A stretch of DNA of 64,000 nucleotides, from contig MEHQ01003625.1 in the NCBI GenBank assembly GCA_008828725.1, forward strand, positions 86,944-150,943, written 5' to 3'. Under the pieces are notes generated by a model. The model was not told where the DNA came from and searched no databases. It was given only the letters and a program-made list of their open reading frames with translations. The translations under genes and the position numbers were made by a program. Below, piece after piece: positions 1 to 13,800 of the stretch; position 1 is the first letter of the stretch; the number at the start of each line of letters is the position of its first letter. Source of the stretch: Saccharina japonica. Lineage: Eukaryota > Sar > Phaeophyceae > Laminariales > Laminariaceae.

Positions 1-861
1 CGTCCGAGGGGGTGTGTTATCTTATCACCCGTGTGATATACGGTACATACTGTGGGTATCTAACGGGTGTTATTGTAAAAATACCCGTGGGATCCGAAGA
101 TATTGGATGTATAGCTCCTGCGTTTGTAGGAGCCCCTTCTCCATGAGAAAAGCTTGGGCTCAAAAAAAGGAGCAAAACCATTACGTATACGGTACGAGTG
201 GTAGCACGCGTACGTCTGACGCTCACCTGTACCTTGACTTAACCCCCAAGACACATGTACTAGAACGTGCAGGTTACATGGTTCCCAACATGAGCTATAG
301 ATCACACAGATCACACAGATCATACAGATCATACAGACCAGGAATCTACTTAACCTAAAATATCTAGATCATTAATTGTGTTATCGATTACCTGTCTAAG
401 GTGTAGAATATTGTAAAAATACCCGCCCGATCCATAGATACAGTACAGGACACCTAATAAGGAACAGACTATTACGGGGTGGGCTAATGGTGGCATAGTA
501 AATAGGACCTACGGTACACACAAAAACCTATATATTTCCCTATTTTTACTAACAATATTTGGTCCTATTTACTATGGTCCTCCGTAATAACAAGAAAGCC
601 AGGCTGAGATTTGGAGGGGGAAAAAAAAATCGGGAGTCGTTATGTTGAAATTAGTGTGAAAAGCACCCTCTCTCAAATAAGAAATCCAGCCTGGACCAGA
701 TTTCCTGCTTCTTATCAGGTGTCCTGTACTGTATTGGGTATTAGCTCCTGACTTTAGGAAAGCCTTCTCCGTGGGAAAGTTTTGGGCTCCAAAATAGCAA
801 CAACAACAAAAAACGTAGTACGGTACGTACGTACAGTAGCACGCGTGCGTCTAACGCTCAC
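1..861. other. Intronic stretch at left edge (repeats)
   Basis: Holds one unit of the 65-bp family (1-60), TIR-1-like ends (about 190-215 and 823-855), a GATC-rich piece (290-345) and a TIR-2 copy (471-589). No exon after 862 was found, so the 3' end of gene 1 lies further left. Confidence 0.7.
471..589. mobile_element. TIR-2 element, about 119 bp
   Basis: A short palindromic MITE-like repeat: both ends carry TATTACGG and CATAGTAAATAGGACC in opposite orientation, with ACACAAAAACCTATATATTT in the middle. Confidence 0.8.
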
Positions 862-999
862 CTGCACCCTGCCCAGTATGTCGGTGAGCGTTGCGTCTCT
901 GAGCCACAACTGCGCCGCCCTCAGCGCCACCCCTACGGGTCTTTTCTCCCCCGATAGCGTCGCTTCCCGCAGCTCCTCGTAGAAGCACAGGAGAAACAC
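862..999 (-). CDS. Gene 1 exon 28 (CHAT C-terminal helices)
   Basis: The acceptor CAATTCTTAG|GTG and donor GTGCAG|GTGAGC, phase 0. VFLLCFYEELREATLSGEK and then VALRAAQLWLRDATL match the end of CHAT domains ('lm..FY..L..g...aeALr.AQ..lr'). The donor means at least one more exon lies beyond the left edge. A TIR-1-like end begins about 15 nt into the intron. Confidence 0.92.
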
Positions 1000-3900
1000 C
1001 TAAGAATTGTTTTTTTTGGCATAAATTTAATATTTTTGGTATACATTTATTTGAAAATACATTAACTGTTGTTCCAAAAGTAGAGGAGAAATTACTTAAA
1101 TCTACTCGAAATATAAAAACAATGAAATTAATACCAGACACATTTGACAAGGCGTGCGTGGTCACAAAGAAAGGTTGAGAGGATCGACTAAATATTACCC
1201 CTACGTATATACGTATCACAAGGTTTCCCTTCGGAGGCATTCGGACGTGGGGTGACGGGGTGACGCAAGGTAAAACCTGATGATGTGTTAGTGCAGCTGG
1301 GAAAAAAACGAAAGGCCCACCAACCAGCCGTTGAAACTTTGAAAGTCCACGTCACCCAGCCCAGAAAACGAAACGCTTAACGACCAGCAAAAGGAAATCT
1401 GTACGCATAGATATATACATATATATATATTATATATACTATGTTATTTGCCATCCGACAATGTCCATTGCTGAGAGCGCCTTCGTGGCGTGGGTAGGCG
1501 GAATCCGACGCAGGTCGACGAGGGAAGAGAGTGCTGAAATCTTCTCGCGCTAAAAATGCAAGGCAAGTACCGTAGTGGGGAGGGGGGAGAAGAGCCTACT
1601 TAGTGACCCCGGATCTGAGTTACGACTAAAGAGGGAGAGAGAAAAGAAGGGCGAAGATAATAAATGGGATGGACAAAAAATATACCAGGTATACATATAG
1701 GGTGAGTGTTTATTCATATTCATCTAAACGGTCCTTATATTTCCGCCCAGAGCGGTAAAAATGTTGGCCGGGTTGGGCGAACAAAGTTCGTCGAAGTCAT
1801 GTTTCGGGTGACTTACTACTGTAGTAGTATTGGGTTCCTCACGTGAGGAGTAAGGCACCACCCCTACGAGGTGGAATTGCCCCTACAGCAGTACACAACG
1901 ATCGTATTGTGGTACACCCAACGGTGCTGCCGCGACAACTCTCTCTCTCCCCCGACACCCTGAAGAAGAAGAAGAAGAAGGCGCAGCGTTTCTTTCGGGA
2001 GTCGCCAACAGTACGAGGCACAGCAGTGCAGTGCGCATTGTCTAACGGTAATTTGTCTTACGGGTATTTTTGCTCACCGTATCCACTAAGGCGGACTCCT
2101 CGTCGCACCACAGTTTTTGCACCACTGTCCGCGCCCCCGCCGCAATAAACGCCTCCGCAAGACCTAGGGCAGGTGTCTCCATACTCCCCTGCACCCGAGG
2201 ACGAAATAAACCGCGTAACAGAAGGTCGAACATAGATATAAAGGGGAGTCGGGTATTCGTGGAAAGGCGTTTGTCACACGCATTGGATTCCCACGGACGT
2301 GGATTGCGTTAACTTCAGGGTTGTTCACGAATCGGTTCAAACCTCGCGAATCAGGTCGGGTCGGGTCGAGTGACGGTGACCGGATCCGATCCGTGATAAA
2401 TTGAAAGCCTCCTGATCTGATCCGACCCGACCCGACTCGACTCGACTCGACTCGACCCAACCCGACCCGGGAGATTTCGAAAGGTTCCTGACCCGACCCG
2501 CGGGTTGGGGTCATGACCCATGAAAAACCCTGCCCATTGCCACCAAGACCTTCATATGCATCCACGTGTTTGAGGCAGACTAATTGAAACTAAAGTGGAA
2601 TCATCTTTCGGCAACAAACGGGGTAAGAACTGCAGTACGGTTCGTTCACAACCGCCCTCCGAACCGGTTTGGTTTCGAAAATTCGGCAATAGCTTCCCCC
2701 TTTTCCCCTTGAACACCCCTCCTCCGAAAAAAAAGCATGCAACTCATCCTCACCTCCAAAAATCCACCACTTCGAAAATTTTGAAATTCGGCAATACCCC
2801 CCTCCCCTTCCCTCGAAGATACCCCCCCTAAATAACCATGCCACCCATCCTCACCTTCAAAACTCCACCATTTCCCCCCTTTTCCTCGTCTCCAGGGTTC
2901 GCGACGCACCCGCAGCGCACCGTGAAATGCGCCGCGTGCCCGAACTTTCCTTCTCGCCTGTACGCGCCGGTCCGCCCAATAAAACGCGGGGGAAAATTGT
3001 TTGGAAAATGTCAGGTAGTGTGATGCCGACAATCAGGAGAGCTTACCACTCATTCCATAAAATGGTTGGCGCACACTCTGGGTGCAAGACAATAGTTGAC
3101 AAGGGGACTATAGGTAAACCAATGGTTGAGTGGTTCTGACCGGCTTGGGCACTGTTCGATGTTGCTTTTTGATTTGTCAAATTTGTCAAATTTGACAAAA
3201 ATCCTACAGGAAACGAAATAAAAGCAAAGGTTACCACCAGCGCGTCTGGTGGCAAATGGGACAAAAAACAAACGTTTNGGGGGGAGGCGGGGGGTTGGCG
3301 CACCAGCCTGCCTTGAAAATAATGTGTGACGTCGCCTTCGTCGCGAGGTTCCCCGCCCCTTCGTGCTGCATCACCACTGCGTTTTGCTGCAACCATTACC
3401 GGTAGGCGACGCCACGGTGCCAGCTAGTTCACAGCCCTAGCTAGCACCTGCCGCCTGACTGAAATATCACCTAATGTAGCTCAACTACTGTAGCAAGTAG
3501 TCGGGACCATTGTTCGACCAAGCAACTTGAACCTCTTCTCTCCTGGTGCCTTCTTTTATTACAACAGATGCCGGCGAGTCTTTTCCCCTTATTTTTTTAC
3601 TTGATTGATTTTGGAAGAAGGAGAAGAAGAGACCTTCTTCCTGATTTTTCTTTCCCATTGTGTGTTTTTTTCTTCTTTTTGCTTTTTTAAACCCTCTTGC
3701 GGATTGGGTAAACTAATATACCAGATATATCGTAAGCTCGTCACACTTCCGCTTTAAGATGCGTGTCGTGCGTCACTTTTACCCGTCACTCCTTGTTGCA
3801 CCAACAGAACCGGCTGCCGTTTACCACGGGCGCGTGAGAACATTCTCGTAATTTGTTGTATGTATCTTTCGAATTGCGTTGTATACTATCATTTTCTGTG

Positions 3901-4764
3901 GCATGGGAGGGAGAGCAGCTGGCTGACATGTCTACCGCATTATCAACTCTGTCATGCTCACATGTCTTTTGCCCATAAACGCATCTCCCTCCCTTCACTG
4001 TTTGGGTTATACTGTAATCCCCGTAAAGTGAAAGGATGACAATGAACTCACCTCGGAAGTCGCTCAAACCATCCTAAAACACGTACGCCTTTGGCCCTTG
4101 AGCGTCAGAGATTAACACACTACATGGGAACATACCGGTCTTTGACATGCGTGATGTTGACGTTTGCCCGTACGCTGCTTGCACCATGTGGTACGACTCG
4201 ACCCGTCTCACTAGAAATCACGAATCACGAAAAACCTGGGCCAGCAAACGATCGCTGTCCAGTTGGAAACAACAGCCCTGTCTGTTCGCGTGTTCTACCA
4301 GTCTACCAGCACCGTTCCGTGCGGTATCCACTTGGTATTCCCACAAGTGCGATGAACCAGATATAGCCCGATGCTGCAAGTGAGCTACGTAGTGTACGTG
4401 CTCAGCCAAACATTATGAACCAGAACGCCAAATTCTCTCTATGACAACAAACTGCAGATTATTCTTATATCGGTTCCCAATCACGAATAATCTTTTCCAT
4501 TTCTTGTCACTTACGAAGCTATAGCCAGCTAGCAAACTCACCGCCCTGGCTGGCGCCGCGCCCCCCTCCCCGCGGTCAGCGCTCTCGGAGCCGCCCACGT
4601 CGCTCGTGTACGCTGCTGCCCCCCCAGCGGTCATCGTGGTCTCCGCATCTTCCACGCAGCGGATTTCATCAATAACGCCTCCTCTCGATAGCACTACCAG
4701 CCCACAGCTACGAAGATGCAACGTTTTCAGTAAGGACGCGGCGTCCACCTGTTTTGAAACGTTT

Positions 4765-4817
<53 letters not shown>

Positions 4818-7800
4818 GTACTCATGTTGTGCACGGCCGTAGTCATATGACCATAGACCCTCGCATCCCTACAATGCCGGGACGGAGCGCGTTGGGGGTT
4901 GGGGGTGTACTCATTTTGTGCACGGCCGTAGTCTTATGACCATAGACCCTCGCATCCCTACAATGCCGGGACGGAGCGCGTTGGGTTTTCACCAACCAGG
5001 CAGACATCGCTTGCACCAAGCGCGAAACGCCGTGAGGTATTGGGCGAGTCGCATGGAGGGTGAGCTGCATCCTGCTAAGAACCGCCTCTGAGGCGGACTT
5101 GCATATGGACGACAGCTTCAATGAGTTAATTTAATTTCTGGTGTGGCCACTTCCGGAGACAGCAATGGGTTTTACTATGTAACTGCCTCGCGGACGCCTT
5201 ACCATATTAACACTACGTGAAACGACCATTCCCCTTGTGCGGAACAAAGGTTCTCCACCCCGCACAAATGATCTACTCGACCGCCAGCTTTGGTGACCGC
5301 CAAAAAAAAATAACAAAAAAAAACGGCACCCTGGTTGTCTAGCTCACGCAGCGAGTAGCGTGTTTTACAGCGTCGTTGCCAACCGACGCCAACCCAACCT
5401 ATAAATATAATATATTTATAGGAGGGGGGGGCGGAGCGATCACAAGCTATTAGAGGCGCTTAATTTCCTGTTTTGATACCAATCTGGCCCGAAATATCAG
5501 TACCGTTCGAATTAACTATTAATACACTAACGGTTCTTATATTTCGATTCAGTGTGGTATCATATATATATATATATTGTGGGGGGGGGGCGGATTGACG
5601 ACAATCCATTACGGGGGGGTATTGGAAATTGCAATCAGAACCAACGATGGACCCAAAAACCAGGTATTTTCCCAATGTTTGTCCACCATATTTGGTTGTA
5701 TTTACTATTGCGGAGGACCCTAGTAAATAGGGTCAAATATTGTCAGTAAAACTAGGTTAATATGTAGGTTTTTGTGTGTACCGTAGGTCCCTATTTACTA
5801 GTGTTTACTATGCTCCCCCGTAATATGGTCACACGTAATAGGTGATTACCCCGTTGAAAAAATAAATATATATATATATGTTTATTCTATAATAAGGGGG
5901 GAACAAGAGCGATCACAAGCTATATAGGAGAGAGGTATGCTCCCACGGGTAGGGAGGGCTGCGAGTAAAGCATGCCTTGGCTGGGCTTCGCGGCTACCAC
6001 TCTGCCCTGAAATACAAATTCCGTTTTATTTCTACTTTTAGTGAAAACGGTCCATATATTATGAGGCAGAGTGGCATATTTATTTAGTTAGGTGGAGAAG
6101 TAAGCCAACAAACAGCCTTATTATTTATCAATGGAAACACACACGCCGAGCCATACTCACACGCCCAGTCAGACATGAAGACACAGAACACGAAAGGTAT
6201 TCCCAGTGACACGGTGACACTGGGTACTACCTCGGTTGAGGAGTATGCTACTAGTCAGTCATAGTCACTACTATTAGTCGCTACACTAATAGTCACTAAA
6301 TATCACTAATAGTCACTAATAGTCACTACTATTAATAGTCACTAATATACACTAATACCGGTAGTCACTAACAGTCACTAATAGTCACTAATAGTCACTA
6401 ATAGTCACTAACAGTCACGAACAGTCACTAATAGTCACTAAGAGTCACTAAGAGTCACGAATCGTCGCTAATATTCACTAATAGTCACTAATAGTCACTA
6501 ATAGTCACTACTAGTCACTGATAGTCACTAATAGTCATTAAGAGTCACTAGTAGTCACTAATCGTCACTAATATTCACTAACAGTCACTACTACCTGGTA
6601 GTCACTAGTAGTCACTAGTAGTCACTAATAATGACTATTAATAATAGTCACTATTAGTCACTAATATTCAGTCAAAAATATTCCGGCCAATATAAAGTGC
6701 TCTACCCTATCGTAGTACGCATATACCGACATTCTCCGTATGGTTCATCACCGCCGCCCCCCCTTTCCTCACATGGTCTGGCTCCAAACGCTTGGAAACC
6801 CCCTTTCCGGCGTTCCCGCCGCCAGGATTCCCGCCTAATCGACCCCGCTTTGCCTCGCGTATAGAGGTCCGGCACAGGACAAGCCCGGGCCGAGGGAAGT
6901 GGACCGCTCGACAGCACAGGTGAAGACACCGGGCCTGCGATGCACGGAACATGGATGTGATTTCTAGAGCTGTGAAGTCTGTACGACTAAAGTCACCAAC
7001 TAGTAATTAGTCGGACTAATAGTTATTACGGGGGAGCATAGTAAATAGGACCTACGATACACACGAAAACCAATATATTTCCCTTTTATTACTAACAATA
7101 TTTGGTCCTATTTACTATGGTCCCCCGTAATAGTCGTTTCCCGGAGGTACCGACTATCCGACTTATTGGGTTTCCATACTTTTAGGAAGGATTGTTTCCA
7201 TACTTGCGGGATGCATTTTATCTTGTTTGGGCGGGGTCTCTTCGGCCTCGGAGAGGTCTGGTTTGGCTCGTTTCGCTCGCCTGGCTTAAGTCGACAAGTC
7301 GGCTGACTATCAGCTGGCTTCGCCAGCCGACTTGACAGCTAAAGTCGCTTAGTTGGCTAGCCCGTTAGCACCCTACCGATGAGTTGCTAGTTGTGAAAAC
7401 CCTGCCGACTCCCAGCTATAAAGGGGGGGGGGGGGGGGGGGGGGGGGCGGATTGACGACAATCCATTACGGGGGGGTATTGGAAATTGCAATCAGAACCA
7501 ACGATGGACCCAAAAACCAGGTATTTTCCCAATGTTTGTCCACCATATTTGGTTGTATTTACTATTGCGGAGGACCCTAGTAAATAGGGTCAAATATTGT
7601 CAGTAAAACTAGGTTAATATGTAGGTTTTTGTGTGTACCGTAGGTCCCTATTTACTAGTGTTTACTATGCTCCCCCGTAATATGGTCACACGTAATAGGT
7701 GATTACCCCGTTGAAAAAATAAATATATATATATATGTTTATTCTATAATAAGGGGGGAACAAGAGCGATCACAAGCTATATAGGAGAGAGGTATGCTCC

Positions 7801-10800
7801 CACGGGTAGGGAGGGCTGCGAGTAAAGCATGCCTTGGCTGGGCTTCGCGGCTACCACTCTGCCCTGAAATACAAATTCCGTTTTATTTCTACTTTTAGTG
7901 AAAACGGTCCATATATTATGAGGCAGAGTGGCATATTTATTTAGTTAGGTGGAGAAGTAAGCCAACAAACAGCCTTATTATTTATCAATGGAAACACACA
8001 CGCCGAGCCATACTCACACGCCCAGTCAGACATGAAGACACAGAACACGAAAGGTATTCCCAGTGACACGGTGACACTGGGTACTACCTCGGTTGAGGAG
8101 TATGCTACTAGTCAGTCATAGTCACTACTATTAGTCGCTACACTAATAGTCACTAAATATCACTAATAGTCACTAATAGTCACTACTATTAATAGTCACT
8201 AATATACACTAATACCGGTAGTCACTAACAGTCACTAATAGTCACTAATAGTCACTAATAGTCACTAACAGTCACGAACAGTCACTAATAGTCACTAAGA
8301 GTCACTAAGAGTCACGAATCGTCGCTAATATTCACTAATAGTCACTAATAGTCACTAATAGTCACTACTAGTCACTGATAGTCACTAATAGTCATTAAGA
8401 GTCACTAGTAGTCACTAATCGTCACTAATATTCACTAACAGTCACTACTACCTGGTAGTCACTAGTAGTCACTAGTAGTCACTAATAATGACTATTAATA
8501 ATAGTCACTATTAGTCACTAATATTCAGTCAAAAATATTCCGGCCAATATAAAGTGCTCTACCCTATCGTAGTACGCATATACCGACATTCTCCGTATGG
8601 TTCATCACCGCCGCCCCCCCTTTCCTCACATGGTCTGGCTCCAAACGCTTGGAAACCCCCTTTCCGGCGTTCCCGCCGCCAGGATTCCCGCCTAATCGAC
8701 CCCGCTTTGCCTCGCGTATAGAGGTCCGGCACAGGACAAGCCCGGGCCGAGGGAAGTGGACCGCTCGACAGCACAGGTGAAGACACCGGGCCTGCGATGC
8801 ACGGAGGACATGGATGTGATTTCTAGAGCTGTGAAGTCTGTACGACTAAAGACACCAACTAGTAATTAGTCGGACTAATAGTTATTACGGGGGAGCATAG
8901 TAAATAGGACCTACGATACACACGAAAACCTATATATTTCCCTTTTTTTATCAACAATATGTGGTCCTATTTACTGTGGTCCCCCGTAATAGTCGTTTCC
9001 CGGAGGTTCCGACTATCCGACTTATTGGGTTTCCATACTTTTAGGAAGGATTGTTTCCATACTTGCGGGATGCGTTTTATCTTGTTTGGGCGGGGTCTCC
9101 TCGGCCTCGGAGAGGTCTGGTTTGGCTCGTTTCGCTCGCCTGGCTTAAGTCGACAAGTCGGCTGACTATCAGCTGGCTTCGCCAGCCGACTTGACAGCTA
9201 AAGTCGCTTAGTTGGCTAGCCCGTTAGCACCCTACCGATGAGTTGCTAGTTGTGAAAACCCTGCCGACTCCCAGCTATAAAAATCAGAACCCACGATGGA
9301 CCCACAAAAACATACATGCCCCCTAATGTGTACACACCACATTAGGTTATGATACATCCGTAATACCTGTATGTAGTACCTAGCCAACTAGCAACTTAGT
9401 CGGCGACTCATAGCCAGCCAACTCTCACAGTCCTCCTATATATGAATACCTGATTGAGTTTTGCAGCGAACAGCTTCACGGTCTCTTCCATCGCCGCGCC
9501 CGCCAACTCTGCCGGGGAAGCCGTAGCCGCCGCCAGGCCGCCGCGCATTCCCCCCAAATTTCTAGCGGCCGCGCCAAACGTAGCCCCGAGATCCCCACCT
9601 CGACCCCGACCCCTCCCCAGCCCGCGCCCGCGCCCGCGACCTGCGGCCCCTGCCTGCCTTGGCGACATGCCACTCCCGCTTGGCGCGGCCGTCGTCAGCA
9701 CTTCGCGCGTAGCTGCCTGCTTGGATGCGTGGGGCGGGGGGGGGGCGGGGGGGGCGCATGTGGGGTGTTACTGTCAAGGCTCTTCGCGGATCAGGAAGTT
9801 CTTTTAATATCACGGGTCGGGTCGGGTCGGGTCGGGTCGGGTCGGGTCGGGTCAGGAGATTTCAAACTCTGACGGGGTCGGGTCGGATTGAGTCACCCTT
9901 ACCCGACCCGACCCGACCCGACCTGGCCCGCGAGGTTTAGTCCGACCCCGCGAACAGCCCTGGTCATTTTAACAGCAGTTGCGTTGCCTTTAGGAACACA
10001 CGCTGGAAAGAAGATACGGCGCACCGTATTTTGCAGAACAAATCCATGGAAAGATATGTATAAGCTTCGAAGTATGATAAGAGCAATCTCTTCTCAGGAG
10101 TGCTTTTTTGTTTTTGAGGAAACGATATTGTTTTTTTCCCTTCTTTTTTCTGGGAATGTTTTTTGTCGAGTGATATGGCGTTAAAGCTCATGTTGCCTGC
10201 ACATTGCCGGGTGGCGAACACAATGATAATATTATCAATCATGTCTACATACAGGGGGGGGGGGGGGGCCGTTTTAAAGGGGGGGGTATCAGGCCTATAG
10301 TATACCTCTCTTAAACCGGAATTGGTATTATAGCTTTCAGCGCCTTGCAGGGGTCGTGCCTTATTCTTTTGTGAGGGGCTCAATATCTCTCGCCCGAAAC
10401 ATGACTCGCAGCCCGACCAACGTTTGTATGCACTGTTAATATTAATAGTACTAAAGCGAAACACACTTATTGTAGTATTTTGTCCTACTCACTACGGTCC
10501 CCCCCGTCATAGGTGCTACTTTTACCATACCACTCTCGTCTCATACCTCGCCCTTGCAAAAGTGACAGTCCTCCGGGTCTGAGCTCCACGCTGCCGCCAC
10601 CACCCTCCCCTCATGTTTGCTGTGCTGCAGCTCCGTCGACTGGCCCCCCTCCCCACCGACGATCCCCCGAGACACAACACCGCTGGCAACGCTCGACCGT
10701 CGACCTAGCCCCTTCAAATCGTCCGAGGTTGCTTCTCCCAAGGGGTTTTCCACCTGCGGCCCCAAAAGGGAGGGGGGGGGGGGGGGGGGGGGGGGGGTAC

Positions 10801-13800
10801 GGGGGTATATACACGGGGAACAAAAGTGAGTGAGTCGCGCCGGTTGCTATGTTTCAGGGCAGTCCTCGATATTTGACAAACATCGCGGGACTCGGTTGGA
10901 TTGGATTCTCGAGATATACCGATATTTTCACGGGACCAGTTTGGACGGGATCGGGATATATCACAATCTGCGCGGTATCATGTTAGAACGGGAACGGGAT
11001 TTCATCTTTTTACAGTATCCCGGGGAGGCGATCGTTCCGAAATCCCGTGAAATCCCGCGCTAAAAATCCCGAGGACTGCGTACGCCGCTATTTTTTGCTA
11101 TGTTTTGCAAACTCGTGCTACGGCAGGTATTGGGGTTGCGCTTGTGAGCCCGAACACGTTTTCTCGCTGAAGGCAGCTAAGACTCCAGCATACTGCAAGC
11201 AAACGTGCCAAGGACCCGGAAGCGTGCTACGATAGAGGTGCGCCATGTTTTGCCTTCTGAGGGTGGTGACTTATTAAGGAGATCTATACCTCACAAAAAA
11301 AAAAAATGCCTTTGTAGGAAAATAAATTTGATGCCCGATGAAACAATCCCATGGCATAGGTAGTATAACATGAAGAATATTGCAACACAAGACTGAAATT
11401 TCGACGGTTTTTGGGTTAAGGAGGCTTTACTAGGTCATCCAGAAAGCGTTTCAGCCAAAAAAAGGTATACCTTATACCTCTATCGTTTATAGCACGCGAT
11501 GACGGCATAGTGAAAAAGGTATGCTATGTACAAAACGAAAACGTTGCTCGTGTGACTTTCTCGCGTGAACGTTCCCCGCCCTTTAAAATGTTTCGGGGCA
11601 TCATAAGACACCGGCATACTCATACTAAGGAACAATGCTGATGACGGCATGGTTGAAGTCTGCCACACCAGCGCTCAATACCTGCCATGATAGCTTTCGC
11701 CGTTACGTTTACAGTGTTAAGCGTTAAGATATCTACCGCATTTCGGCGTAAGAAACCCACTCCGGGAGGTGTAACTATTTCTCGTTTGGCTTTTTTTATC
11801 GCGTACGTACGCCCTCGGCCCTTGGGCGTCAGAGATTACCAAACTACATGAGAACATACCGGTCTTTGAGATGCGTGATGTTGACGTTTGCGCGTACGCT
11901 GCCTGCACCACTCGACCCGTCTCACGCATTCCTTTCCGAGCATGGAACTGCAATTTCATGAGAAATCACGAAATATCTAGCCCAGCAACCGCTGGCCAGC
12001 TACAAAAGCAGCAGCCCTGTCTGTTGGCGTGTTCTACCAGTGCCAGCACTGTTCCGTGCTGTACCCACTTGGTATTCCAACTCACACGATCAACCAAACA
12101 GTGCCTCGTTGCTGTTCTGTTTAGCCACGAATATGAACCAAACGCCTAATTCTCTCCAGAACAACAAACAACACATTATTCTTGGATCGGTTCCCGATCT
12201 CTAATAATGTTCTCCATTTCGGCGTAAGAAACCCACTCCGGGAGGTGTAACTATTTCTCGTTTGGCTTTTTTTATCGCCAGGGGTGGACTTCTGTGGTCG
12301 GGTGGTATGTAACGTACCCCGGTGATAATGGACACTGTATATTTGGGGGGTTTTGTCTGTTTTTATCACCGGGGGTGGTATATAATGTCAACTACGGTAG
12401 CCCGTGGGATGTTGCATCGAGCTTAGCTTACATTATTTTTCCATTATTTTTTTCCGAGACGGTACACAGCTCCTTATGGGAAGGGCGGTCATCAGAAAAT
12501 ATCACATCCTGGACAGATCATCGATTCCCACTAGAGTTGATCTAGATATTTCAAGGCAGATTTTTTTTGTTCCCATCCCATGTATTATCTTCGCCCTTCC
12601 TTTCTCTCTCTTCCCTAGTCGTAACTCAGATCCGGGGTCACAAATTAGGCTCCTCTCCCTCCTCCTCCACTACGGTTCTTGCCTTGCATTTTTATCGCGA
12701 CAAGACTTCAGCCTTTTCTTCCCTCGTCGACTCGCATCGAATTGTGCCTACCCACGCTACTATTAATAGGCGCTCTCAACAGTTGATTCCGTTTTTTATT
12801 TATTTTTGCAAATAAACTCAAAAGTCCGACCCACGTGAGATTCGAACTCCAGACATCAACGTTTAGAAGCGTTCGAGGTTACCACTATTAATAGACCATC
12901 GGGGCGGCCGACTCTTTGTTCCTGAACTATAGTATGATCTAGCTCATGTTTCCGGGTGGGATGGGTATAACCTGTGCATGATCTAGCGCACGTTTTCTGG
13001 GTTCGATCTGTACTATGCAGGTCCTGCACAATCGCTCACGACGGCAGGTGAGGAACTAGATGGTCTATCTGAACTATCTGTAGATGATCTGTCCGAGGTG
13101 AGGAAAATACAGGTGCTCTACACTTACCGCAGACAGTAAGTGATTTTCATAACCTCAGAAAAAAAAGGGGTGCACCTTTACCATGGGGCCGGTTGCGCCA
13201 GCCAACAATACCGGCACTATTTATTGTCATTTTTTTCCCGCCTCACTGCCCACCACGGAAATGTCTCGCGTTGGCAAGGTCGATCGCCCCCCCCCGTCTT
13301 GCACTCACAACGCAGCACGAGTTGAAGTACCACGGGATGTCCCTCGTCGCGGTCGCCGCCGCTCTTTCCGCCAGCTCCAGCGCGTACAAGCTACTTGTGT
13401 ACCTCACGCTGTACCTGAGACATACATACACCAGTTTTGTTTTGGGGGAGGGGGGGAAGGGGGGGTGTACTCATGTCGTGCACGGCCGTAGTCGTATTAC
13501 CATAGACCCTCGCATCCCTACAATACCGGGACGGAGCACGTTGGGTTTTCGCCAACCAGGCAGGAGGGGGGGGGGGCGTACTCATCTGTTGCTTGCCTTC
13601 GTCAATTGACCATCGACCACGCATCCCTTTCGAGAGGGAGCGACGCGAGTCGGGGGAGGGGGGTTTGAGTTGTTGTATTTTTATGTTCCGGGTGTACTTT
13701 AGTACCAGTTTGTTTGTTTTTTGCTTGGGGGGGGGGAGGGGAGGGGGTGCTCTTCTGTTGCTTGCCTTAGTCATTTGACCATTGACTACGTATCCCTTTC

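Larger units (their letters stand above)
5591..7422. repeat. 1.83-kb tandem duplication, copy 1
   Basis: Nearly identical to 7448-9281, with a G-run before each copy (5581-5590; 7423-7447). No difference is seen in the first 1.35 kb; about ten differences fall in the last 480 bp. The unit contains TIR-2 copies, the 10-bp minisatellite and a 228-bp open stretch that is intronic. Confidence 0.93.

Noticed and set aside
6702-6952. 75-82-codon frames present in both duplication copies (also 8559-8786), once considered an exon of gene 1
   Set aside because: A possible acceptor and donor exist, but including the exon would end in phase 1 and break the exact phase-0 join of exons 23 and 24; both copies would also have to be handled. 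Kept as intronic.
11739-12278. Reading the 64-bp direct repeats as LTRs
   Set aside because: Far too short, no TG...CA ends, no internal coding parts, and the inside is a dispersed non-coding repeat.
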